Assembly (NCBI GenBank): GCA_021817655.1
Contig: JAKAGE010000018.1
Coordinates: forward strand, 1 to 12,607
Length of the DNA stretch: 12,607 nucleotides
Direction: 5' to 3'
Source of the DNA: a bacterium
GTDB lineage: Bacteria; Patescibacteriota; Minisyncoccia; UBA6257; 2-01-FULL-56-20
How positions within the stretch are numbered: position 1 is the first letter of the stretch; each line of letters starts with the position of its first letter. Under the pieces are notes generated by a model. It was not told the DNA's origin, did no database searches, and worked only from the letters and a program-made list of their open reading frames with translations. A program made the translations under genes and the position numbers. Shown here in pieces: positions 6,652 through 12,486 of this stretch.

Positions 6652-6660
6652 AGAGGCACC

Positions 6661-7245
6661 ATGATCTACAGCATCGAGGGGACGCTTGCGCTCAAAGACG
6701 ACCATTTCGCCGTGGTCGAGACGGGCGGGCTTGGGCTGAAGCTCTTTGCGAGCCGCCTCACGCTCGAGGGCTTGCCCGCGGCGGGCGCGCGGATGAGGCT
6801 CTTCTGCCATCTCCACGTGCGCGAGGACGCGCTCGATCTTTTCGGATTCACGACGGAGGCCGAACTCGTGTTTTTCGAGATGCTGATCTCCGTCTCGGGC
6901 GTCGGCCCACGGTCGGCGCTTGCGATCCTCGATACCGGCCCGCTCGAAGAGCTGTCGGCGGCGATCAAAGAGAACCGGCCGGACCTTCTGACGCGCGCGC
7001 CGGGCATTGGCCGCAAGACGGCGGAACGGGTGATCGTGGAGCTCAGGAACAAAGTGCAGGCGGCGAAATCCGAAGCGACGGTCGCGAAAATGGAGACCGA
7101 TAGCGATCTCCTGGAAGCGTTGGCCAGCCTTGGCTATCGCCGGGACGAAGCGCGCGCCGCACTCGCGAAGGTCGGCACGGAGATCGAGGGTACGGAGGCG
7201 CGCCTCAGGGCTGCGCTTGCCATGCTTTCGAACAAGCGGAAATAA
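6661..7245 (+). CDS. ruvA: Holliday junction branch migration protein RuvA
   Basis: RuvA tetramers hold the four-way DNA junction flat while RuvB pumps DNA through it. The 194-aa length is typical. Domain I (OB fold, about 1-63) starts MIYSIEGTLA and includes LHVREDALDLFGF; Glu55 and Asp56 fall at the acidic-pin positions of E. coli RuvA. Two helix-hairpin-helix motifs follow: SVSGVGPRSALAIL (77-90) and RAPGIGRKTAERVIVEL (112-128). The flexible linker leads to domain III (about 147-190; DLLEALASLGYRRDEARAAL), which contacts RuvB. The reading frame extends upstream to 6616, but ATG 6661 is the family start and follows the TATAAT box. It lies between divergent rpsT and the MurE-like gene, separated from ruvB by about 6.4 kb. 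No ruvC is seen here. Confidence 0.97.
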   Translation: MIYSIEGTLALKDDHFAVVETGGLGLKLFASRLTLEGLPAAGARMRLFCHLHVREDALDLFGFTTEAELVFFEMLISVSGVGPRSALAILDTGPLEELSAAIKENRPDLLTRAPGIGRKTAERVIVELRNKVQAAKSEATVAKMETDSDLLEALASLGYRRDEARAALAKVGTEIEGTEARLRAALAMLSNKRK

Positions 7246-7246
7246 T
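7217..7246 (+). promoter_or_regulatory. Possible promoter of the MurE-like gene, inside the end of ruvA
   Basis: TTGCCA (7217-7222, five of six consensus) and AATAAT (7241-7246, five of six) are separated by 18 nt. The predicted start at about 7253 leaves a leader of about 14 nt before ATG 7267. A second, weaker -10 (CATAAC, 7253-7258) would give a nearly leaderless mRNA. Confidence 0.45.
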
Positions 7247-7266
7247 CATTGTCATAACACGGCGAT

Positions 7267-8673
7267 ATGAGCGACGGCGGACATGGCGACGAAAAAGGGC
7301 AGCGCTTCCGGCGCGTTCGGGCGGCGGCGCCTGCGCCGCATGCGGCGACCGGCCGTTCGCGGCTCGGGAAGTTCATCCACGATTTCGACGGGCCCCGCTC
7401 GGCGTATCATTTTCTTTGGGCGTGGGCGGGCGCGGCCGTCCATCGCCATCCGAGCCGCAAGCTGTTCGTGATCGGCGTTACCGGCACGAAAGGGAAGACG
7501 TCGACGCTTGAACTTCTGAACGCCATCCTTGAACGGGCGAATAAGCGCACGGCGCTTATCTCTTCGTTGCGCGTAAAGGTGGCCGACGAGAGCGTGAAGA
7601 ACCGGACCGGGAACTCGATGCCGGGGCGCGCATATCTGCAACGATTCCTCCGCGCCGCGCGCCGCGCGGGATGCGACTATGCGCTTGTCGAGGTCACGTC
7701 GCAGGCGGTCGTCCAGCATCGCCATCGCTTCATCGATTGGAACATGGGGGCGATCACGAACCTTGCTCCCGAGCATATCGAAGCCCACGGCTCGTTCGAG
7801 AATTATCGCGAGGCGAAATTGGATTTCCTCAAATACGTCCTCGCGCGCGGGGGGAAGGCATTTTTGAACCGCGACGACAAGAATTTCACCTTCTTTTTCG
7901 ACGCGCTCGGGGATTACGGGCCCGTTACCTATTCCAAGGATGACGAATTTTTCCATGATGCGCTTCCGCATATCCTCTCGACGCGCATGCGCCGCGAGGG
8001 CGCCGCGCCGCATTTCCTGATGAGTCCGTTCAACGAGGAGAACGTCGCGGCCGCCGTCGCGATCGCGAAAGAACTCGGCATCGACAATCGCGCTATAGAC
8101 GACGCGATCCTCGATTTCGAAGGAGTGCCCGGACGGATGGAGTATGTTCATGCGGGCCGCTTCACGGCGGTCGTCGATTATGCGCATACGCCCGATTCTC
8201 TTGAAGCGGCCTATCGGGCGGCGCAGCCGAAGCCGTCGCCCCAATTCCCGCATCCGCGGCTCATCTGCGTGCTGGGCGCCGCGGGCGGCGGGCGCGACGC
8301 CTGGAAGCGGCCCGCGATGGGGGCGATCGCCCGCGACTACTGCGACGAGATCATCCTGACGAACGAGGACCCATACGACGAACGGCCGGAAACGATCATC
8401 GAAGAAGTCGCGCAGGGCATCGTCGCCGCCGGACCGCCGCGCGCGGGGCAGCATATGCAGAAGATCGTCGACCGTACGGCGGCGATCGAGCGGGCGGTGG
8501 CGCTTGCGAACGAGGGCGATGTCGTGATCGGCACGGGCAAGGGGAGCGAGGAATGGATCCATGGCGCCAAGGGGAGCAAGGTACCGTGGGATGAACGGGC
8601 GGCATTCGAAGCGGCGCTCCAAAAGAAAGCGGCCCCGGTGCGTGAACAGGGGGCCGCAGGAACGGAGGAGTAG
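7267..8673 (+). CDS. murE: MurE-like Mur ligase (UDP-MurNAc-peptide ligase family)
   Basis: This 468-aa ATP-dependent amide ligase would add the third amino acid to the peptidoglycan precursor in the cytosol. Visible motifs: P-loop GVTGTKGKTST (70-80); VEVTSQ (141-146); TNLAPEHIEAHGSFENYREAK (165-185 region) with Lys184 at the carbamylated-lysine position; EGVPGRME (285-292); VDYAHTPDSLE (303-313); and GTGKGSEEW near the C-terminus. The P-loop lies about 40 residues earlier than in E. coli MurE, so the UDP-binding N-terminal domain is reduced. A hydrophobic stretch (AYHFLWAWAGAAVHRHP) precedes it. The DAP-recognition motif DNPR is replaced by EDPY (367-370). The first 30 residues are low-complexity, but no other in-frame start exists before the conserved part. 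It starts 21 nt after ruvA. Another Mur ligase specificity is possible; the family call is firm. Confidence 0.85.
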   Translation: MSDGGHGDEKGQRFRRVRAAAPAPHAATGRSRLGKFIHDFDGPRSAYHFLWAWAGAAVHRHPSRKLFVIGVTGTKGKTSTLELLNAILERANKRTALISSLRVKVADESVKNRTGNSMPGRAYLQRFLRAARRAGCDYALVEVTSQAVVQHRHRFIDWNMGAITNLAPEHIEAHGSFENYREAKLDFLKYVLARGGKAFLNRDDKNFTFFFDALGDYGPVTYSKDDEFFHDALPHILSTRMRREGAAPHFLMSPFNEENVAAAVAIAKELGIDNRAIDDAILDFEGVPGRMEYVHAGRFTAVVDYAHTPDSLEAAYRAAQPKPSPQFPHPRLICVLGAAGGGRDAWKRPAMGAIARDYCDEIILTNEDPYDERPETIIEEVAQGIVAAGPPRAGQHMQKIVDRTAAIERAVALANEGDVVIGTGKGSEEWIHGAKGSKVPWDERAAFEAALQKKAAPVREQGAAGTEE

Positions 8674-8674
8674 G

Positions 8675-8708
8675 CGCGGAACGGTCAGCGCGGGCGCCCG
8701 TTTCCGCG
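8675..8708. terminator. GC-rich hairpin at the convergent end of the MurE-like gene
   Basis: CGCGGAACGG (8675-8684) pairs with CCGTTTCCGCG (8698-8708), giving 10 bp with one bulged T and a 13-nt loop. It starts one base after the MurE-like stop codon and also spans the end of the candidate minus-strand ORF. Neither strand has a T tract after the stem, so it may be a factor-assisted or weak terminator, or only mRNA 3'-end protection. Confidence 0.4.
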
Positions 8709-8861
8709 GGCGGGGAAGCCGCTGCGGGTAGGCGTTTGCGATCGCATGGGGTTCGAATTCGGACGCGGTTCGATGCGTTTAAGCTCTTTCATCAGGCAGA
8801 GCTCTTTGCGTTGCGGGCGTTCGGGGCGCGAAGCGGGGGCGGGAAAAAAATTCGATGCCAT
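8685..8861 (-). CDS. Candidate small basic protein of 58 aa, unrecognised
   Basis: I do not recognise this product. The ORF runs from ATG 8861-8859 to TGA 8687-8685 and begins MASNFFPAPASRPERP. The peptide is Arg/Pro-rich, with a possible short amphipathic helix containing a KELCLMKEL repeat (encoded by an 8-bp direct repeat, AGCTCTTT at 8782-8789 and 8800-8807). The reason to list it is its start: a perfect AGGAGG (minus strand 8874-8869) stands exactly 7 nt before the ATG, the best Shine-Dalgarno in the window. A sigma70-like promoter lies 30 nt further up. It fills the longest gap of an otherwise tightly packed region and is convergent with the MurE-like gene. Against it: no homology is recognised, the composition could simply be GC-rich chance, and a hairpin plus T7 within its first codons could end transcription. 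It could instead be the 5' part of a short RNA. Confidence 0.35.
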   Translation of the reverse strand: MASNFFPAPASRPERPQRKELCLMKELKRIEPRPNSNPMRSQTPTRSGFPARGNGRPR

Positions 8862-8869
8862 GCGGCATC
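8844..8869 (-). terminator. Start-codon hairpin followed by seven T's (possible attenuator, minus strand)
   Basis: On the minus strand GATGCC-GCAT-GGCATC (8869-8854) is a perfect 6-bp stem with a 4-nt loop, then GAA and TTTTTTT (8850-8844). This has the form of a compact intrinsic terminator. It lies directly after AGGAGG and contains the candidate ATG, so it could control translation or terminate an RNA of about 45-50 nt begun near 8891. Confidence 0.4.
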
Positions 8870-8897
8870 CTCCTGGGTGGTTTTAACAACTGTTTTT

Positions 8898-8926
8898 ACC
8901 ATACCCCCATTTGTCCGGTGCGGCAA
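8898..8926 (-). promoter_or_regulatory. Minus-strand promoter for the candidate small ORF
   Basis: TTGCCG (8926-8921) and TATGGT (8903-8898) are exactly 17 nt apart; each matches four of six consensus bases. The predicted start is near 8891, giving a leader of about 30 nt that contains AGGAGG. It interpenetrates the plus-strand promoter of the MBL gene. Confidence 0.4.
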
Positions 8927-8939
8927 GGGGCGGTAGAAT
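8911..8939 (+). promoter_or_regulatory. Promoter of the MBL/beta-CASP nuclease gene
   Basis: TTGTCC (8911-8916) and TAGAAT (8934-8939) have the ideal 17-nt spacing. The predicted start is near 8946, only about 2 nt before ATG 8948, so the mRNA should be leaderless. No Shine-Dalgarno is present between the box and the ATG. Confidence 0.6.
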
Positions 8940-8947
8940 GAAAATAT

Positions 8948-10294
8948 ATGCAACTCACATTCTACGGCGGCACGGGCGAGGCGACGGGATCGAACTATGT
9001 GCTCGCGTCCGGCGGAGTGAGGATCATGATCGACTGCGGCCTGCACCAAGGAGGGCATTATGCCGATCGCGAAAATTTCGAGCCGTTCGCATACGATCCG
9101 AAGGGGATCGCGGCGGTGTTCGTTTCGCATTCGCACCTCGATCACATCGGGCGCCTGCCGAGCCTCGCGCTCGCCGGGTTCAGCGGAACGATCTATTCCA
9201 CCCATCCGACGCGCGACTTCGCGGAACTCATGCTCGAGGACGCCGAACATCTTCTTGCAAAGGAGGCGGAGCGCGAGGCGCGACCGCCGCTCTACCGGGT
9301 CGAGGATATCCGAAAGGCCATGGCGCTCTGGAAGGGGGTCGGCTATCACGAACCGGTTGCCGTCGGGCCTTTCATTGTCGAATACTACGATGCAGGGCAT
9401 ATTCTGGGCTCCGCCATCACGCATGTTACATGCGAAGGGAAGACCATCGTTTTTTCGGGCGATCTCGGGAACATTCCGTCGCCGCTCATCAAGCCGACCG
9501 AACGGATCCCTTCCGCGGACTATTGCCTCATCGAATCGACGTACGGCGATCGGGTGCATGAGAACGTCGAAGGGCGGCGCGAAATGCTTCTTGGGGCGAT
9601 CGAGGAGACGTATAAGGCGGGGGGCGTGCTCATGATTCCGACTTTTGCCATGGAGCGCACGCAGGACCTGCTCTTCCATTTCCATCAGCTCTATCACCAA
9701 GGGAAGCTGCCCGATGAGCCGATCTTCCTCGACAGTCCGCTCGGCATCAAGCTTACCGAACTCTTCCGCAAATACGAGGGTTCATTCAATGACAAGGCCG
9801 AGGCCATCGTCAAAGAGGACGGGGACGTGCTGACATTCCCCGCGCTTCGCGTGACGCTTTCGACCGAACAGTCGAAGGCGATCAACGATGTTCCTCCGCC
9901 GAAGATCATCATCGCCGGATCGGGCATGTCGAACGGGGGGCGCATCCTGCATCACGAGCTCCGGTATCTTTCGGATCCGAAGAGCGAGATCGTGTTCGTC
10001 GGATATCAGGGGGAAGGATCGCTCGGACGGGAACTGCTCGAGGGCGCGGCCGAGGCCCGCATCTTCGGGGAGACGGTGCCGGTGCGCTGCCGGAAGATCG
10101 ACATTCCGGGATATTCCGCCCACGCCGACCAGCCGCACCTGCTCGACTGGCTTTCGTCCATGAAGGGGTCGCTCAAGAAGGTGTTCGTCGTGCAGGGCGA
10201 TCCGGACGCGAGCGTCGCACTCGCGCACAAGATCATCGACGGGTTCGGTGTTACCGCGGAGGTGCCGCATGCCGGCGAGAGTGTTACACTATAA
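8948..10294 (+). CDS. MBL-fold / beta-CASP RNA-processing nuclease (CPSF/Ysh1-like)
   Basis: This 448-aa protein has a metallo-beta-lactamase fold with an inserted beta-CASP domain and the RNA-specificity C-terminal region typical of CPSF73-like ribonucleases. Zinc-site motifs are complete: HSHLDH (61-66), AGHILGSA (149-156) with His151, and SGDLG (170-174) with Asp172. Beta-CASP motif A is ESTYGD (196-201); motif B is YSAHADQ (389-395) with His392. GSGMSNGG (324-331) is the usual beta-CASP loop. Motif C reads VVQGDPDAS, with Gln416 where RNA-acting members usually have His (HGE). It probably cleaves or trims RNA in the cytosol. The predicted mRNA is leaderless, and its TAA stop lies within the -10 box of the next gene. 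A DNA substrate cannot be excluded, but the overall layout is RNA-type. Confidence 0.93.
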   Translation: MQLTFYGGTGEATGSNYVLASGGVRIMIDCGLHQGGHYADRENFEPFAYDPKGIAAVFVSHSHLDHIGRLPSLALAGFSGTIYSTHPTRDFAELMLEDAEHLLAKEAEREARPPLYRVEDIRKAMALWKGVGYHEPVAVGPFIVEYYDAGHILGSAITHVTCEGKTIVFSGDLGNIPSPLIKPTERIPSADYCLIESTYGDRVHENVEGRREMLLGAIEETYKAGGVLMIPTFAMERTQDLLFHFHQLYHQGKLPDEPIFLDSPLGIKLTELFRKYEGSFNDKAEAIVKEDGDVLTFPALRVTLSTEQSKAINDVPPPKIIIAGSGMSNGGRILHHELRYLSDPKSEIVFVGYQGEGSLGRELLEGAAEARIFGETVPVRCRKIDIPGYSAHADQPHLLDWLSSMKGSLKKVFVVQGDPDASVALAHKIIDGFGVTAEVPHAGESVTL

Positions 10295-10295
10295 T
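10290..10295 (+). promoter_or_regulatory. -10 box of the SLOG/LOG-like gene, overlapping the upstream stop codon
   Basis: A perfect TATAAT contains the TAA stop of the MBL gene. It ends 11 nt before ATG 10307; the predicted start near 10302 leaves a leader of about 5 nt. No -35 or Shine-Dalgarno is evident. Confidence 0.5.
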
Positions 10296-10306
10296 GACCA
10301 TCGACC

Positions 10307-10894
10307 ATGAAAAAAAACATCGATACGAAATACCATCTCAGATATAAAATCTGCATTTCGGGAGCGGCCGAGGTCAAACACTGCCCGCCGGGCACCATCA
10401 AGAAGGCGGAAGCGATCGGGCGATATATCGCGGAGGCGGGAATCGTCCTCGTGGATGGCGCGACGACCGGCATTCCGTATTATGCCGCGCGGGGCGCAAA
10501 GCTCGCCGGAGGCATTGTCATCGGGCTTTCTCCGGCCGAGTCGAAGGCGGCGCATGTGCGATCCTATCATCTTCCGCTCGATTATCACGACCTCATCATC
10601 TATACCGGGTTCGGCTATTCGGGCCGCAACCTGCTGCTGACGCGTTCGGCGGACGCGGTTATTACGATCTACGGCCGCATCGGCACGCTGAACGAGTTCA
10701 CGATCGCGTTCGAGGATCGGAAGCCCCAGGGCGTTCTGACCGGCACCGGCGGCACATCGGACGAGCTGGAGCATATCCTCAAGATCGCGCACCGCGGATT
10801 CGGGAAGGCGGTGTTCGACGAGGATCCGAAGGCGCTTGTCGAGAAGGTGATCAAGATGATCCATCGGGAAGAGAAAAAGAAAGACATCGAGTAG
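10307..10894 (+). CDS. SLOG/LOG-like Rossmann-fold nucleotide-binding protein
   Basis: This 195-aa protein resembles the LOG/TIGR00725 (SLOG superfamily) proteins, which bind nucleotides and in the LOG branch release bases from nucleoside monophosphates. Features in order: KICISGAAE (beta1 and nucleotide loop), GIVLVDGATTGIPYYAARGA (46-65), GGIVIGLSPAES (68-79), GYSGRNLLLTRSADAVITIYG (103-123) and GRIGTLNEF (123-131). The last corresponds to the PGGxGTxxE signature but reads YGRIGTLNE, keeping GT and Glu130 and losing the two prolyl-glycyl positions. Arg107 in GRN may be the paired basic residue. The C-terminus is lysine-rich. The predicted mRNA is nearly leaderless. The downstream gene starts 4 nt after its stop, so the two are likely cotranscribed. 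Superfamily call is good; enzymatic activity is uncertain. Confidence 0.82.
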   Translation: MKKNIDTKYHLRYKICISGAAEVKHCPPGTIKKAEAIGRYIAEAGIVLVDGATTGIPYYAARGAKLAGGIVIGLSPAESKAAHVRSYHLPLDYHDLIIYTGFGYSGRNLLLTRSADAVITIYGRIGTLNEFTIAFEDRKPQGVLTGTGGTSDELEHILKIAHRGFGKAVFDEDPKALVEKVIKMIHREEKKKDIE

Positions 10895-10898
10895 CGCC

Positions 10899-11285
10899 AT
10901 GAAGAAGAACGCTCCAAAGAAGGGAAAACGCGCGGCGGGGGGAAAAAGGAAAAGTGCTGCCCGGCCGGCGGCGAACGCGAGGGCAAAGAAAAAGGCGCGA
11001 GCGAATGCCAGCGCCGGGAAGCGGTCCGTCCGATCGAAAGCGCCGAAGCCGATCGGCACAGTGACCCATTATTATAACCATATCAACGTCGCGCTCGTGA
11101 AGTTCGCCGTGAAGGTGAAGGCGGGAACGGCGCTGTGGTTCAAGGGGGCGACGACGGATTTCAAGGATACGCCAAAGTCCATGCAGTTCGATCATAAACC
11201 GATCGCGTCCGCGCCCGCGAAGAAATTGATCGGTGTCAAAGTGAAGAAGCGGGTGCGCGAGGGCGATCTGGTCTATAAAGCGTAG
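10899..11285 (+). CDS. EF-Tu-domain-2-like beta-barrel protein with histone-H1-like N-terminal tail
   Basis: The 128-aa protein has two parts. Residues 1-50 are almost only Lys, Arg, Ala, Gly and Ser (KKGKRAAGGKRKSAARPA, NARAKKKARANASAGKR), like a histone H1 or nucleoid-protein tail. Residues 51-128 form a small beta-barrel of the translation elongation-factor-like family: PIGTVTHYYNHINVALVKF, VKAGTALWFKGATTDF, SMQFDHKPI, GVKVKKRVREGDLVYKA. That domain resembles EF-Tu domain 2 and the barrel found at the C-terminus of U32 peptidases. Its cellular role is unknown; a nucleic-acid- or ribosome-associated role is inferred from the tail. ATG 10899 follows the SLOG stop by 4 nt without a visible Shine-Dalgarno. 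A shorter form lacking the tail is unlikely, as no ATG occurs before the barrel. The tail is continuous with the frame and not a separate ORF. Confidence 0.8.
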   Translation: MKKNAPKKGKRAAGGKRKSAARPAANARAKKKARANASAGKRSVRSKAPKPIGTVTHYYNHINVALVKFAVKVKAGTALWFKGATTDFKDTPKSMQFDHKPIASAPAKKLIGVKVKKRVREGDLVYKA

Positions 11286-11297
11286 GAATCCCGGCAT

Positions 11298-12440
11298 ATG
11301 GCAAAAGGACGCCTGATGATCGCGGCCGTCGTTGCCGCGGCGACCATCGGAGAAGGGGTGTTCGCGATCCCTTACGTGGTCGCGACGGCCGGGTGGGCGG
11401 CCGCGCTTGGCTATTGTATCGCGATCATTGCGGTCGTTTCCGCGGCGCATGTGCTCTATCTCCGTACGCTCGCGGCGGTCGGGGAGAAGGAGCGCCTGCT
11501 TGGACTTGCGCGCCGCTATTTCGGCGGCGGGGGATTCTGGGCGGGATTCATCGCGGTCGTTGGCGGCATTTTGCTGGGATTTACCGCGTACCTCGTGCTC
11601 GGCGCCGGGTTCCTGCGGATCCTTTTCCCCGCTCTTTCCGGCGCGGCATCGCTTGCGGCATTCTGGCTCATTCTTTCGCTCATCGTTTGGATGAGCGAGG
11701 GGCGTATCGCGGGACTTGAAGCGGCGGGCGTCACGCTCGTTCTGTCCGCCGTTGTTTTCGTGTTCGCCTCGGGAGATCCCGCAGCCGCACTCGCCGCCGT
11801 GCCGCTCGCCGTGCCGAAAGAATTCTTCCTTCCGTTCGGCGTCATTCTTTTTTCGTTCGCAGGATGGACGAGCGTCGAGCAGGTCTATGAGCTTACCCAT
11901 CGCGAGGGGGCGGGGGGCGGCGGGGCGGACGCAATAGTGCGGGGCGAAAACGAGTTCGGGGCTTTCTGGCTTTTCGCCGCAGGCACCGCATTCGCCGGCG
12001 TCCTTTACTGGCTTTTCGCCGCGGGCGTGATCGGCACGGTGCCGCACGTTACGGCGGACACGATCTCCGGGATCGGTGCGTGGCCCGCATGGCGCCGCGA
12101 CCTTCTCGCGCTCGTCGGCCTTATGTCGATCGCGGTCGTCTCATTTCCGCTCGCGCGCGAACTCCGTGGCGCGATGGAAAAGGATCTTCGCTGGAACCCG
12201 CTGCTTTCCCGCGCCTTCATCATTTTTCTCCCGCTCGGTGCGGTGCTTCTCGGGTTGCATGATTTCCTCTCCATCATCGGGCTTGCCGGCGGGCTCTTTA
12301 TCGCCGCGCAGTATCTTCTTATCATCTCCGTCGGCCGGCGGACGCTCGCTTTATCGCCGCGCGAGAAATTTCTGGTTGATATCGTGGCGATCGTTTTTCT
12401 CGCCGCCGCAGTTTACGAGATCTGGTATTTCGTAGTATAA
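11298..12440 (+). CDS. Amino-acid permease, aromatic amino acid/AAAP-like family
   Basis: This 380-aa integral membrane protein has about 11 predicted helices. The first carries IGEGVFAIPYVVATAGW (17-33), the family-typical broken helix (G-x-G-[IV]-F-x-[IL]-P) of the APC-superfamily permeases. Other helices are at about 35-55, 80-107, 118-133, 137-157, 178-192, 222-247, 269-287, 303-321, 324-345 and 359-379. A glycine-rich cytoplasmic loop (GAGGGGAD) lies near 203-210. It probably imports an amino acid with ion coupling. The aromatic-acid assignment is only by similarity to proteins so named in related bacteria. ATG 11298 is 12 nt after the previous stop, with AGGA at 11284-11287 (10-nt spacer). 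It ends TAA at 12438-12440, and the tRNA-Arg promoter overlaps its last codons. Confidence 0.8.
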   Translation: MAKGRLMIAAVVAAATIGEGVFAIPYVVATAGWAAALGYCIAIIAVVSAAHVLYLRTLAAVGEKERLLGLARRYFGGGGFWAGFIAVVGGILLGFTAYLVLGAGFLRILFPALSGAASLAAFWLILSLIVWMSEGRIAGLEAAGVTLVLSAVVFVFASGDPAAALAAVPLAVPKEFFLPFGVILFSFAGWTSVEQVYELTHREGAGGGGADAIVRGENEFGAFWLFAAGTAFAGVLYWLFAAGVIGTVPHVTADTISGIGAWPAWRRDLLALVGLMSIAVVSFPLARELRGAMEKDLRWNPLLSRAFIIFLPLGAVLLGLHDFLSIIGLAGGLFIAAQYLLIISVGRRTLALSPREKFLVDIVAIVFLAAAVYEIWYFVV

Positions 12441-12441
12441 A
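12412..12441 (+). promoter_or_regulatory. Possible tRNA-Arg promoter at the end of the permease gene
   Basis: TTTACG (12412-12417) and TATAAA (12436-12441) are 18 nt apart. The predicted start is near 12448, 39 nt before the tRNA. The -10 overlaps the permease stop codon. The -35 is weak. Confidence 0.35.
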
Positions 12442-12456
12442 GAGAGGCGTTGGAAG

Positions 12457-12476
12457 GCGGCGCGAACGTGCGCCGC
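12457..12476 (+). terminator. GC-rich hairpin between the permease gene and tRNA-Arg
   Basis: GCGGCGC (12457-12463) and GCGCCGC (12470-12476) form a perfect 7-bp stem with a 6-nt loop. There is no T tract, so it may be a weak terminator or, if the tRNA is read from 12448, part of the 5' leader removed by RNase P. Confidence 0.35.
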
Positions 12477-12486
12477 GCGCGCGACC

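Noticed and set aside
7252..8622. 456-codon minus-strand frame opposite the MurE-like gene
   Set aside because: Antisense to a gene with intact Mur ligase motifs; no Shine-Dalgarno and no recognisable domain.
8748..8780. GTTCGAATTC and GTTCGATGC, resembling tRNA T-loops
   Set aside because: The flanking bases do not form the 5-bp T stem in either case, and no acceptor or anticodon arm can be drawn around them.
8736..8936. 66-codon plus-strand ORF in the long gap
   Set aside because: TTG start, no Shine-Dalgarno, no promoter in phase, and it runs through the MBL promoter.
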